The notes beneath the pieces were generated by a model that had not been told where the DNA came from, made no database searches, and saw only the letters and a list, made by a program, of their open reading frames with translations. Below are positions 15,947 through 24,850 of a DNA stretch of 64,000 bases, piece by piece. Source of the stretch: an uncultured Acidobacteriota bacterium. Its GTDB lineage: Bacteria; Acidobacteriota; Vicinamibacteria; Fen-336. The translations under genes and the position numbers were made by a program. Position 1 is the stretch's first letter. Each line of letters starts with the position of its first letter. The stretch lies in assembly GCA_902826455.1 (NCBI GenBank), contig CADEEV010000008.1, positions 1 to 64,000 on the forward strand, written 5' to 3'.

Positions 15947-18103
15947 CTACTGCACGTAGCCGAGGGCGCGCAGCTCGTCGCGATCCTCGTCGGAGAGCTC
16001 GACCTTGGCGCCGCCTCGGAGCACCTCGGCGGCGCGCTTCTGCGACGCGCGCAGGACCTCGAGGCGGTTCCGCAGGTACTGCACGGCGATCGGCTGCCGC
16101 GACGCGAGGTTCGCGTGCTCCCCGGGATCGGCGTCGAGGTCGTAGAGTTCGAGCGGCCCTTCGAGCTCGCCGTAGATACGGGGATCGTCATTGACGATCA
16201 GCTTGAGCGGCCCGATGCGCAACGCCGACTTGTCCGCCTTGCCGAAGCGCGTCTCGCTGACGAGATCGGGCGGCTCGGCCGGCGCGCCGCGGCCCAGGAA
16301 GAGGCTCGAGAGGTCGCGGCCCTCGCGCAGCTCCGGGGGCGGCAGGGAGGCGAGCGACAGCAGGGTCGGGAGCAGGTCGACCTGGGCCACGGGTTGGCGC
16401 TCGCGGACGCCCGCCCTTGCCGCCTTCGGCAGCCGCACGGCCAGGGGGATGCGGGTCAGCTCGCGGTACAGCGTGTGGCCATGGCCGTGGCCGCCGTGAT
16501 CGCCGAACTCCTCGCCGTGGTCGGCGACGAACGCGACGAGCGTGTCGTCGAGACGGCCGCGCGACCGCAGCGCCTCGACCAGCGCGCCGAAGGCATGGTC
16601 GTTGCCCAGGATCTCGCCCAGGTAGAGCGTCTCGAGGTAGGCGATCTCCCCGGGTCCCTTGGGCGCCATCAGGATCGGAAGGCTCGGCCGGCGCGCGACG
16701 CCCGGCGCGTGGAACGGCGCCCAGTCCTCGTCCGAGGGCTCGTACGGAACGTGGGGCTCCATGGTATGGACGTAGAGGAAGAAAGGCTGCGGCCCCGCGT
16801 CCACGAAGCGCAGCGCACGCTCGACCGCCTCCTTCGCGCTGAAGCCGTAGCGGCGCTTCTCGCCGTCGTTCCACACGTCGAAGCCCTGGGCGAAGCCGAA
16901 GCGCTGGCTCACGACGTGGTTCGAGACCACGGCGCCGGTCCGGTAGCCGGCCTTGCGGAACTGCTCGGCCAGCGTCGTGAAGCCGCCGCCCAGCGCGCGA
17001 TCGAAGCCCCCGGCCCCATGCGTTCCCGGGTGCAGGCCGGTGAAGATCGAGGCCACGGTGGGACGCGTCCAGGGCGCATGGGCCCAGGCGTCCTCGAACA
17101 CGATGGACTCGCGCGCGAACGCGTCGAAGGCCGGCGAGGTCGGGCCCGGGTACCCGTAGGCGCCGAGGCGATCGGCGCGCAGCGTGTCGGTCAGGAAGAT
17201 CACGACCGAGGGACGGCCGCCGAGCGCCGCCGCCGGGAGCGGCGCGGCCGCGGCGCCAGGCAGGCCGGCGATCGCCGGGGCCTCGATGCGCAGCGGCGCG
17301 CTGCCCGTGTTGGCGAACGTCAGGCGTGCGTAGCGCACGCCGGCGGCGGGCGCCGGCAGGGCGGCGCGAACGGCCTGGGCCTGGGCGGACGGCGCCGCCT
17401 CCAGCACCGTGACGCTCCCGCTGCCGGTCTCGTAGCGGACCGTGAGCCGGGCCCCGGCGCGGCCCGCGGCGGCCCGGCCCGCGACGCTCAGCCCTGCGCG
17501 TGCGGGGAACGCGAAGCCGGCGCTCGAGCGCGGCGGGAGCAGCAGCGCTCCGCCATCGACGGTGGGCGTCGTCGCCTCGCCCACCTCGAGGCGCGAGAGG
17601 AGCAGGCCGGACGGCCGATCGAGGTGGAAGACGAGGGCGTTGTCGCCGTCGACCTGGGCAGCCTCCGGCAGATCGAGCGTGAAGTCGCCATCGGCGACCC
17701 GGACCTGGAGACGACCGACCGCCGTGCCGTTCAGCCGCACCTCGACGGCGAGGCGTTCGGGCGGGGCCTGACAGCGCGCCCGCACCTTCAGCGTCTTCGG
17801 GCCGCGCGAGAAGAACGGGAGCCGGATCTCCGCCTGCTTGCGCTGAGCGGCGATCTCGAGCCCGCCCCCCTCGCGCCGCGGGTTCTGCCAGCCCGGCCAG
17901 ACGAGCCGCCGGCGCTCGACGAGGAACCCGAGATCCAGCCCGTCGCTGCGGATCTCGGCGCCGGCCAGCTCACGCGCGAGGACCCACTCGCGGACCACGG
18001 GAGCGGCGGGCCGGGGCTCCGGCGCGCGGCAGCCGAGAGCCGCGAGACCCGCGCCCAGAGCGGCCGCGAGGCCCCTGCACCGGAGACGGCCCCGCAGCAT
18101 CAT
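15947..18103 (-). CDS. Lipoprotein of the sulfatase/alkaline phosphatase superfamily with Thr at the nucleophile position
   Basis: 718 aa from ATG 18103. A lipobox-like ALGC near residue 25 suggests a lipoprotein. An N-terminal beta-sandwich-like region (~30-290) precedes the sulfatase-fold domain. Metal residues begin at Asp306 in FLTDTLRADRLG and continue with FVADHGEEFGDHG. At the place of the modifiable Cys/Ser (C/S-x-P-x-R) it has Thr346 in WTRPTVASIFTG, so a formylglycine cannot form. It may be a phosphoester hydrolase or phosphotransferase rather than a sulfatase. The short form of the start is chosen because TAGACT is 8 nt upstream; a frame to 18136 overlaps the divergent gene. Confidence 0.85.
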   Translation of the reverse strand: MMLRGRLRCRGLAAALGAGLAALGCRAPEPRPAAPVVREWVLARELAGAEIRSDGLDLGFLVERRRLVWPGWQNPRREGGGLEIAAQRKQAEIRLPFFSRGPKTLKVRARCQAPPERLAVEVRLNGTAVGRLQVRVADGDFTLDLPEAAQVDGDNALVFHLDRPSGLLLSRLEVGEATTPTVDGGALLLPPRSSAGFAFPARAGLSVAGRAAAGRAGARLTVRYETGSGSVTVLEAAPSAQAQAVRAALPAPAAGVRYARLTFANTGSAPLRIEAPAIAGLPGAAAAPLPAAALGGRPSVVIFLTDTLRADRLGAYGYPGPTSPAFDAFARESIVFEDAWAHAPWTRPTVASIFTGLHPGTHGAGGFDRALGGGFTTLAEQFRKAGYRTGAVVSNHVVSQRFGFAQGFDVWNDGEKRRYGFSAKEAVERALRFVDAGPQPFFLYVHTMEPHVPYEPSDEDWAPFHAPGVARRPSLPILMAPKGPGEIAYLETLYLGEILGNDHAFGALVEALRSRGRLDDTLVAFVADHGEEFGDHGGHGHGHTLYRELTRIPLAVRLPKAARAGVRERQPVAQVDLLPTLLSLASLPPPELREGRDLSSLFLGRGAPAEPPDLVSETRFGKADKSALRIGPLKLIVNDDPRIYGELEGPLELYDLDADPGEHANLASRQPIAVQYLRNRLEVLRASQKRAAEVLRGGAKVELSDEDRDELRALGYVQ

Positions 18104-18111
18104 GCGGCGGG

Positions 18112-18126
18112 AGTCTAATGTAGGAT
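18112..18126. promoter_or_regulatory. Divergent leaderless promoters (phosphatase-like / FAD oxidoreductase)
   Basis: Minus TAGACT (18117-18112) is 8 nt from ATG 18103. Plus TAGGAT (18121-18126, preceded by TG) is 8 nt from ATG 18135. The two boxes are 3 nt apart, so both cannot be filled by RNA polymerase at once. Confidence 0.6.
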
Positions 18127-18134
18127 CTGAGGCC

Positions 18135-19646
18135 ATGCATACCCGGCGCTACTTCCTCAAGACCGTGGTGCTGGGCGCGACGGCCTCGGGAATGCCGGGA
18201 TGCAGCGAGCCGGACCGCCCGCTGCCGACACCCGCGGTCGCCGCGACGCCGCGCACGCTGGCCAGGCAGCTGCGGGGCGATCACTTCGAGACCTGCCACG
18301 CGGTCCGCGACGGCCAGGCGCTGCCCGTGGCCGGCGTGACGGCGAGCCACGACGTGGTCATCGTGGGCGGCGGCCCCAGCGGTCTCTCCTCGGCCTACGC
18401 GCTACGCGACCGGGACCTGCTGCTGCTCGAGAAGGAAGACGTCTTCGGCGGCAACTGCATCCTCGACGAGTGGGAGGGCGTCCGCATGTCGACGGGCGGG
18501 GCGTTCTACACGGAGAGCGAGCAGGAGCTGGTGGCGCTGTTCGCCGAGATCGGGGCCCAGGGGCGACCCGTCGTGGGCGGCGACTCGCTCGTCGTGGACG
18601 GCGAGCCCACGACGCAGTTCTTCGCCGACGGCGCGAACCGCCTGCCGTTCCCGCAGAAGGCTCGCGACGACTTCCGGCGCTCGAAGGACGAGATCCTGCA
18701 GCGCTACAGAAAGGAAGGCACGGCCCTCGACCGGCTCACGTTCGCCGAGATCCTGAAGCCTTACGACCCTCTGCTCACGCAGTTCTGGGACAGGTTCGGG
18801 CCCTCGAACTGGGGCGGCACGACCGCCGAGACGTCGGCCTACATCGGCGCCGAAGCCTACCTGTGGGCCGGCGGCATGGACGACGCCCGCTGGACGTTCC
18901 CCGGCGGCATGGCCGGCGGCGCCCAGGCCCTCGCCGACTGGCTGAAGCCGAAGCTCGGGGAGCGCCTGCAGGGCGGCTCGGCGGTCTATGCGATCGAGCG
19001 CGAGCCGAAGGCGCGCGGCGCGATCGTCCGCTACATGAAGGACGGGGCGCCCCACGCGGTGCGCGCGCGGGTCGTGATCGTCGCGACGCCGAAATTCTAC
19101 GCGGGCCACGTCGTGGCCGGGCTGCCCGCGGCCCAGCTCGCAGCCATGAAGGCGTACCGCTACGCGCCGTTCCCGGTCTTCAACGTGTGCCTGAACCGGC
19201 CGGGCCCCGAGCCGGCCTACGACAACTGGTTCCTGGACGCGCCCTTCACAGACTTCATCCCCGCCGACTGGATCCTGTACGCCGGCAAGGGGGCGAAGGA
19301 GCGCAAGACGGTGCTCACCGTCTACCACCCGCTGCCGGTCGAGCGCCGCAAGGAGCTGCTGGTGGATCCCATGGTGCTCGACATGGCCGACGGCGTCGCG
19401 GAGGCCCTCGAGCGTCACTTCCCCGGCACGCTCGAGAAGATCGCGGAGATCCGCGTGTTCCGCCGCGGCCATCCCATGTACGTCTCCGCTCCGGGCCGCA
19501 TGGCCCTCGTCGCGACGGCGTCGCGCGCGTTCGGCCCCGTCCTCTTCGCCAACACCGACAGCCTGGCCGGCGTGTCGAGCTTCGACGGGGCCTGGCTCGC
19601 GGCCCAGCGCGCGGCCCGAGAGGCGAGGAAGCAGCTCTCGGCGTGA
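18135..19646 (+). CDS. Tat-exported FAD-dependent oxidoreductase
   Basis: 503 aa. The N terminus TRRYFLKTVVLGATASGMPGC is a twin-arginine signal with a possible lipobox cysteine. DVVIVGGGPSGLSSAYALRD is the FAD dinucleotide-binding motif and KEDVFGGNC the second FAD contact. The general shape is that of flavin-containing amine oxidase/NAD(P)-binding oxidoreductases. Substrate unknown. Coupled (GTGA) to the acyltransferase downstream and similar in style to the Tat oxidoreductase at 22064. Confidence 0.82.
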   Translation: MHTRRYFLKTVVLGATASGMPGCSEPDRPLPTPAVAATPRTLARQLRGDHFETCHAVRDGQALPVAGVTASHDVVIVGGGPSGLSSAYALRDRDLLLLEKEDVFGGNCILDEWEGVRMSTGGAFYTESEQELVALFAEIGAQGRPVVGGDSLVVDGEPTTQFFADGANRLPFPQKARDDFRRSKDEILQRYRKEGTALDRLTFAEILKPYDPLLTQFWDRFGPSNWGGTTAETSAYIGAEAYLWAGGMDDARWTFPGGMAGGAQALADWLKPKLGERLQGGSAVYAIEREPKARGAIVRYMKDGAPHAVRARVVIVATPKFYAGHVVAGLPAAQLAAMKAYRYAPFPVFNVCLNRPGPEPAYDNWFLDAPFTDFIPADWILYAGKGAKERKTVLTVYHPLPVERRKELLVDPMVLDMADGVAEALERHFPGTLEKIAEIRVFRRGHPMYVSAPGRMALVATASRAFGPVLFANTDSLAGVSSFDGAWLAAQRAAREARKQLSA

Positions 19647-21028
19647 CGCCTGCGGCGCTGGCGGCCGGCGCGGCCGCCGTCGTCGCGGCGACCCTCGCGG
19701 CGCGCGCCTGGGCGAAGGGCCGCCTGCGACGCGCGGCCTGGTCGGTGAAGCGCCAGTTTGGCGACACCATCCACCCCTTCAAGTTCACCCACCGCGACAC
19801 GGTGCGCCGCGATCTCCTGACGGACCCGGAGGTCGCCGCGGCGGTCGCGGCCCACGCGGCCTCCACGAGCGACAGCGAGGCGCGAGCCTGGGACAAGGTG
19901 CGCGAGTACGTGGACGAGATCGTGCCCTCGTTCAGCCTGCTCGCGTACTACCGCCTCGGCTACGGAATCGCCAGGCTGCTGATCCAGGCGCTCTACAAGG
20001 TCAGCGTCGGCTACGAGGCCCGCGAGGAGCTGAACGCGATCCCGCGCTCGAGCGCCGTGGTCTACCTCATGAACCACCGCTCGAACGCCGACTACGTGGC
20101 GGTCGCCTACGTGCTCACGGGCGAGGTCGCGATCTCGTACGCGGTCGGGGAATGGGCGCGCGTCTGGCCCCTCGAGACCTTGTTCAAGCGCTTCGGGTCG
20201 TACTTCGTCCGCCGCGGCTTCCGCGAGCCGCTCTACCACAAGGTCCTGGAGCGCTACATCCAGCTCATCACGCGCAACGGCGTGCCCCAGGGCATCTTCC
20301 TCGAGGGCGGCCTCTCGCGCGACGGGCTGTTCCGCGAGCCCAAGCTCGGCATCCTCGACTCGATCGTGCGGGTCAAGGCCGAGCCGGGCTTCGACATGCC
20401 GCTCACGATCATCCCCGTCGCCATCAACTACGACCGCGTCCTCGAGGACCGCTCGCTGCTGCGCGAGTCCCAGGCGCCCGAGGAGCGCCTGGGACGCGTC
20501 GCCCAGTTCCGCGAGGTGGCGGCGTACCTGCTCAAGGTCTCGGCCCGCTTCCTGCTGCGGCGCGCCCGCCGCTACGGCCGCGTGTGCGTGAACTTCGGGG
20601 CCCCCATGCGGGTCGACGACTGGCTCGCGAAGAACCCGGGGATCCTGCTGTTGCCGCGCCACGAGCGGCTCCCCCACCTCAAGGGCCTGGCCGACGAGGT
20701 GATGGCGCGGATCGCCGCGGTGATGCCCGTGACCGGGGTGGCGCTCGCGTCGGCGGCACTGCTCCGGCAGCCCGGCGACACCGTGACGCGCGCCGCCTGG
20801 GAAGCCGGCATGCAGGCCCTGCGCGACGCCATGAAGGACGCGGATGCCCACGTGATCGGCGAGGAGCGGGCGATCGGCGCGGTGCTCGACCGGGCACTCG
20901 TGATGTTGACGCTGCGCCACGTGGTCGAGGAGACGGAGGAGGGCTACCGGGTCGACCGCGGCCAGGACCTGCTGCTGCGCTACTACGCCAACTCGATCGC
21001 GCACTTCCTTGGGGCGAAGCCGGCATGA
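19643..21028 (+). CDS. PlsB-like 1-acyl-sn-glycerol-3-phosphate acyltransferase
   Basis: 461 aa from GTG 19643. A TM or anchor segment at residues 2-20 is followed by a glycerolipid acyltransferase domain: NHRSNADYV is the catalytic HX4D box, and FLEGGLSRDGLFREPKLG is the substrate-binding block. The C-terminal helical extension matches the long PlsB/GPAT type rather than the short PlsC. It likely acylates glycerol 3-phosphate at the membrane. It is coupled by overlapping stop/start to both neighbours. Confidence 0.85.
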   Translation: MTPAALAAGAAAVVAATLAARAWAKGRLRRAAWSVKRQFGDTIHPFKFTHRDTVRRDLLTDPEVAAAVAAHAASTSDSEARAWDKVREYVDEIVPSFSLLAYYRLGYGIARLLIQALYKVSVGYEAREELNAIPRSSAVVYLMNHRSNADYVAVAYVLTGEVAISYAVGEWARVWPLETLFKRFGSYFVRRGFREPLYHKVLERYIQLITRNGVPQGIFLEGGLSRDGLFREPKLGILDSIVRVKAEPGFDMPLTIIPVAINYDRVLEDRSLLRESQAPEERLGRVAQFREVAAYLLKVSARFLLRRARRYGRVCVNFGAPMRVDDWLAKNPGILLLPRHERLPHLKGLADEVMARIAAVMPVTGVALASAALLRQPGDTVTRAAWEAGMQALRDAMKDADAHVIGEERAIGAVLDRALVMLTLRHVVEETEEGYRVDRGQDLLLRYYANSIAHFLGAKPA

Positions 21029-21756
21029 AGCGCACCGAAGAGACGTTCCGCGCCTCGGACGGCACCGTGCTCCACTACACCCGGGTCTCGCGCGGGCTCC
21101 CGGGCGCCATCCTGGTGGCGCCGGGCGTGCTGATGCACCGCCGCCAGTCGGAGCATCGGCTGCTCGCCGAGCGGCTCTCGGAGCTCGCCGACGTCGTGAC
21201 CCTCGACGTCCGCGGCCACGGGGATTCGGAAGGCGCCTTCACGTTCGGGCAGGTGGAGCCCGAGGACCTCGCGGACCTGGCACGATCCCTCCGGCGGGAC
21301 TATGCCCACGTCGGCGGCCTCGGCTTCTCCTTCGGCGGCTACAGCACCTGCATCGCGGCGGCCGAGCACCGGGTCTACGACGCCGTGGCCCTGGTCGGCA
21401 CGCCGCACCGGCTGTTCATCCTGGACCACAACTTCCTCACGACCGGCCTCGCCCGCAGCCTTCCGGCCATGGCGAAGCGCGAGCGGCGCCTCACGCGCAT
21501 GACGGCGGCGTGGCCCCTGACGCGGCGGGTGCCCTCGGAGCTCGTCGAGCGCATCGCCCCGGTGCCGCTGCTCGTCGTGCAGGGATCCGACGACTGGCTG
21601 ATCCCCGAGAAGCACGGCCGCGAGCTGTTCCGGCGCGCCAGCGAGCCCAAGGAACTGGTGGTGATCCCGGGCGGCCTGCACGCGGAGACGATGCTCGTGG
21701 ATGACCCCGAGCCACTCCTCGCGGCTCTCGACGGCTTCTTCCGCAGGCGCCTTTGA
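21025..21756 (+). CDS. Alpha/beta hydrolase
   Basis: 243 aa. VTLDVRGHGDSEG, the nucleophile elbow GFSFGGYS, GSDDWLIP with the acid, and PGGLHAET with the histidine make a complete catalytic triad. The ATG overlaps the acyltransferase stop, suggesting an ester or lipid substrate. Specificity is unknown. Confidence 0.85.
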   Translation: MKRTEETFRASDGTVLHYTRVSRGLPGAILVAPGVLMHRRQSEHRLLAERLSELADVVTLDVRGHGDSEGAFTFGQVEPEDLADLARSLRRDYAHVGGLGFSFGGYSTCIAAAEHRVYDAVALVGTPHRLFILDHNFLTTGLARSLPAMAKRERRLTRMTAAWPLTRRVPSELVERIAPVPLLVVQGSDDWLIPEKHGRELFRRASEPKELVVIPGGLHAETMLVDDPEPLLAALDGFFRRRL

Positions 21757-21758
21757 TC

Positions 21759-21764
21759 TAAGCT
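21759..21764 (+). promoter_or_regulatory. -10 box of the charged 98-aa protein gene
   Basis: TAAGCT just after the preceding stop, 6 nt before ATG 21771. No Shine-Dalgarno. Confidence 0.45.
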
Positions 21765-21770
21765 CCGCCC

Positions 21771-22067
21771 ATGCCCGACGAAGCCCCGAAATCCTCGTAC
21801 GAGCTCGCGATGGAACGCCGGCGCAAGAAGGACAAGGACGCGGGCATCGAGGAGCGCGCGGTGACCGGCCAGCAGAAGGAAGAGATCGCCGAGATCCGCC
21901 GCGTCTACGAGGCGCGCCTGGCGGAGCGCGAGATCCTGTACCAGGCCGCGGTGCGCAAGGCCCACGACGCCGACTCCCTGGCCGTCCTGGAGGAGGAGTA
22001 CCGCAAGGACCGCGAGCGCGTCGGCCACGAGCGCGACAAGAAGATCGAGGAGGCCCGGAACCGATGA
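21771..22067 (+). CDS. Highly charged coiled-coil hypothetical protein
   Basis: 98 aa, about half charged residues, with long heptad-like Lys/Arg/Glu helices (YEARLAEREILYQAAVRKAH, EEEYRKDRERVGHERDKKIE). No TM or signal peptide. It sits between the hydrolase and the second Tat oxidoreductase and its stop overlaps the latter's ATG. I do not recognise a family; a structural or chaperone-like role is possible. Confidence 0.75.
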   Translation: MPDEAPKSSYELAMERRRKKDKDAGIEERAVTGQQKEEIAEIRRVYEARLAEREILYQAAVRKAHDADSLAVLEEEYRKDRERVGHERDKKIEEARNR

Positions 22068-24019
22068 GCGAGCGCAGCGACCGCGAGCTGGGGATGGGCC
22101 GGCGCATCTCGCGCCGGGATTTCGTGAACGGTGTCGCGGTCGGAACCGCCGGGCTGCTGGCAGGACCCGGCAGCCTCGAGGCCCTCGCCGTCGGCGCCCT
22201 GGAAGCGGAGCAGCGGCCGGACTACTACCCGCCCGCCCTCACCGGCCTGCGCGGCAGCTACGAGGGCTCCTACACGGCGGCCCACGCGCTGCGCGACGGC
22301 GACTTCTGGGCCAAGGCCGGAGCCCCGCGCGACAGCGGCGAGACGTTCGACCTGGTCGTGGTGGGCGGCGGCATCAGCGGCCTCTCGGCGGCGCACTACT
22401 TCCGCAAGGACGCGGGCCCGGCCGCGAGCGTGCTGGTCCTCGACAACCACGACGACTTCGGCGGCCACGCGAAGCGCAACGAGTTCAAGGTCGGCAACCG
22501 CACGATCCTCGGCTACGGCGGCACGTGGTCGATCGACAGCCCCGCGCCGTACAGCGCCAACGCCAAGGCCCTCATCAAGGACCTGGGCATCGACGTGCTG
22601 GGCCGCCGCTCGATCATGGACTGGAAGCTCTACGGCGGCATGAACCTCGGCTCCGGGATCTTCTTCGACAAGGAGACCTTCGGCGCCGACAAGCTGATCC
22701 CCGCGCCGGTGCGCCGCCGCCGCGGCGTCGGCGAGGTGACAGGCGATCCGTGGGCACCGTTCATGAACGACGCGCCCATGTCCGCGGCCGCGAAGCGCGA
22801 CGTGAAGCGCATCCACGAAGACAAGACCGACTACATGCCGGGCCTGTCCTCGGCCGAGAAGAAGGCCAAGCTCGTCCGCATCAGCTACGCGAACTTCCTC
22901 ACCGAGATCGCGAAGATGGACCCCGGCGTGCTGCCCTACTTCCAGGCGCGGCCCCACGGCCTCTACGGCGCCGGCATCGACGCCGTCTCCGCCCAGGACG
23001 CCTTCGGCCTCGGCTTCCCCGGCTTCCAGGGCATGGGCCTCGACGAGGCGCCCGGCGTCGGCCAGGGCCTCGACGCGATCCGCAGCCACGAGGCCGAGGA
23101 GTACTTCCTCCACTTCCCCGACGGCAACGCGACGGTCGCCCGTCTGCTGGTCCGCGGCCTGATCCCCAAGGCCATCCCGAGCACGGCCCTCGACGATCTC
23201 GTCACGGCGCGCTGCGACTACGCGCGTCTCGACGAGGCGGGCTCCCCCGTGCGCATCCGCCTCAACAGCACGGCCGTGCGCGTGCGCCACTTGGGCGACG
23301 GCGCCGGCAAGCTCGTCGAGGTCACCTACAGCCGAGACGGCAAGCTCACGGTCGTGCGCGCGAAGCGCTGCATCCTGGCCTGCTGGAACTCGGTGATCCC
23401 CCATCTCTGTCCCGAGCTCCCCGAGGCCCAGAAGGAAGCGCTGCACTTCGCGACCAAGGTGCCGCTGCTCTACACGAACGTGCTGCTCCGCAACTGGAGC
23501 CCCTTCCAGAAGCTCGGCTTCGCCTCGATCGAGGCCCCCGGCAGCTATCACACGAACCTGGGCCTCGACATGCCGCTCAACATCGGGAGCTACCACAGCG
23601 CCCGCACGGCGGACGAGCCGGTGGTGGTCACGATGTCGAAGACGCCGTGCAGCCCGGGCCTGCCGATCCGCGACCAGCACAAGGCCGGGCGCCTCGAGCT
23701 GTTCACGACGCCCTGGGAGGAGCTCGAGCGCAAGGTCCGCGACCAGGTCGCCCGCACCCTGGGCCCGGGCGGCCTCGACCCGGCGCGCGACATCCTCGCC
23801 ATCACCGTGAACCGCTGGGCCCACGGCTACGCCTACCAGTACAACTCGCTCTTCGACGAGTTCTGGCGCGACGGCAAGCTCGACCAGTCCCCGTGCCTCA
23901 CGGCCCGCAAGCCGTTCGGCAAGATCTCCATCGCGAACGCCGACGCCGCGGCCTACTCGTACACGGACGCGGCCATCGACCAGGCCTATCGGGCGGTGCA
24001 GGAAGTCCTCAAGGCCTAG
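22064..24019 (+). CDS. Tat-exported flavin oxidoreductase, spermidine dehydrogenase-like
   Basis: 651 aa. SRRDFVNGVAVGTAGLLAG is a twin-arginine signal. YYPPALTGLRGSYEGSY and AHALRDGDFW form the N-terminal phrase typical of the spermidine dehydrogenase-like family, before DLVVVGGGISGLSAAHYF, the FAD-binding motif, and VLVLDNHDDFGGHAKRNEF. The family includes the periplasmic polyamine oxidoreductase SpdH, which cleaves spermidine using electron carriers. Length and motif order fit. The actual amine substrate is inferred only. Confidence 0.85.
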   Translation: MSERSDRELGMGRRISRRDFVNGVAVGTAGLLAGPGSLEALAVGALEAEQRPDYYPPALTGLRGSYEGSYTAAHALRDGDFWAKAGAPRDSGETFDLVVVGGGISGLSAAHYFRKDAGPAASVLVLDNHDDFGGHAKRNEFKVGNRTILGYGGTWSIDSPAPYSANAKALIKDLGIDVLGRRSIMDWKLYGGMNLGSGIFFDKETFGADKLIPAPVRRRRGVGEVTGDPWAPFMNDAPMSAAAKRDVKRIHEDKTDYMPGLSSAEKKAKLVRISYANFLTEIAKMDPGVLPYFQARPHGLYGAGIDAVSAQDAFGLGFPGFQGMGLDEAPGVGQGLDAIRSHEAEEYFLHFPDGNATVARLLVRGLIPKAIPSTALDDLVTARCDYARLDEAGSPVRIRLNSTAVRVRHLGDGAGKLVEVTYSRDGKLTVVRAKRCILACWNSVIPHLCPELPEAQKEALHFATKVPLLYTNVLLRNWSPFQKLGFASIEAPGSYHTNLGLDMPLNIGSYHSARTADEPVVVTMSKTPCSPGLPIRDQHKAGRLELFTTPWEELERKVRDQVARTLGPGGLDPARDILAITVNRWAHGYAYQYNSLFDEFWRDGKLDQSPCLTARKPFGKISIANADAAAYSYTDAAIDQAYRAVQEVLKA

Positions 24020-24050
24020 CTCGGCCGCTCGCGTACCGGCGTGGGCGTGC

Positions 24051-24056
24051 TAACGT
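24051..24056 (+). promoter_or_regulatory. Extended -10 box of the solute-binding protein gene
   Basis: TAACGT preceded by TGC, 11 nt before ATG 24068. It lies inside the longer open frame beginning at GTG 24041, arguing for the later start. Confidence 0.6.
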
Positions 24057-24067
24057 TCGGCAACCCC

Positions 24068-24850
24068 ATGCTCGCCGGGATGGCGCTCGCGCTGCTGCTC
24101 GCGGCCGGCACTTCTGCGCCGGACGTGCTGCGGTTCGGCATGGACACGCGCGGCGTGCCCGGGTCGTGGGTGCCGGGCCTCGAGAACCGCCGCGAGGACT
24201 CGTTCCGCGACCCGCAGGTCACTCGCGAGCAGCTCCAGAAGCTGCAGGGGCTCGAGGTGGACATCCTCGAGGCGATCGCCGCGCAGATGGGCGTCAAGCC
24301 CGAGATCGTGCCGACGTCCTGGTTCCACCTCGAGGAGAAGCTGGCGGACGGGCGCTGCGACCTGATCCTCGGCTCCTGGACGCCAAACCCCCGGACGCCG
24401 GAGACGATCGTCGCGTCGATTCCCTACTACGACTGGGGCCTGATGACGGCGGTGCGCGCGAACAGCCCGGTGCGCACGCTGGCCGATCTCGAGGGACTGC
24501 GCGTGGGCCACATTCCCGACCCCTCGGTCGAGGCGCCGCTGAGCGCGATGCTCGTCAGCCTCAAGGCGCAGTTCGTCGAGATCAAGGACGGCGACGCGCT
24601 GTTCGACCAGGTGGCCGATGGCAGCCTCGACGCCATGCTCTTCGACTCGATGTACGTGCGTTGGCGCGCGCGCCACGACCCGCAGTTCCGCATCGTCGGC
24701 GAGCCGCTCAACCGGCTCGGCTATCACGTGGGCGTGCGGAGCGCCGACCCGGCCCTGCTGAAGCGCGTGAACGCGGCGATCCACGCGCTCCAGGACTCGG
24801 GCGCGCTCGCCCGCATCCGCCTGAAGTGGGAAGGCCCGTCGAAGCCCTAG
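24068..24850 (+). CDS. Family 3 extracellular solute-binding protein
   Basis: 260 aa. Signal peptide at residues 1-17 (MLAGMALALLLAAGTSA). It shows the two-lobe SBP_bac_3 layout: VLRFGMD ... GLEVDILEAIAAQMGV, LADGRCDLILGSWTPNPRT, ADLEGLRVGHIPDPS and LNRLGYHVGVRSADPALLKR. Usually amino acids or related small molecules are bound. No ABC permease is adjacent, so it may be an orphan component or act in sensing. It converges on the TPR gene, with overlapping stops. Confidence 0.85.
   Translation: MLAGMALALLLAAGTSAPDVLRFGMDTRGVPGSWVPGLENRREDSFRDPQVTREQLQKLQGLEVDILEAIAAQMGVKPEIVPTSWFHLEEKLADGRCDLILGSWTPNPRTPETIVASIPYYDWGLMTAVRANSPVRTLADLEGLRVGHIPDPSVEAPLSAMLVSLKAQFVEIKDGDALFDQVADGSLDAMLFDSMYVRWRARHDPQFRIVGEPLNRLGYHVGVRSADPALLKRVNAAIHALQDSGALARIRLKWEGPSKP

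Noticed and set aside
14078-18118. Plus-strand frame of about 1350 codons across the E1 gene and the phosphatase-like gene
   Set aside because: The translation is Arg/Gly/Pro/Ala-rich without motifs, while the real proteins in other frames have clear catalytic signatures.
24041-24067. GTG start for the solute-binding protein
   Set aside because: The predicted -10 box lies inside this segment and the signal peptide begins cleanly at ATG 24068.
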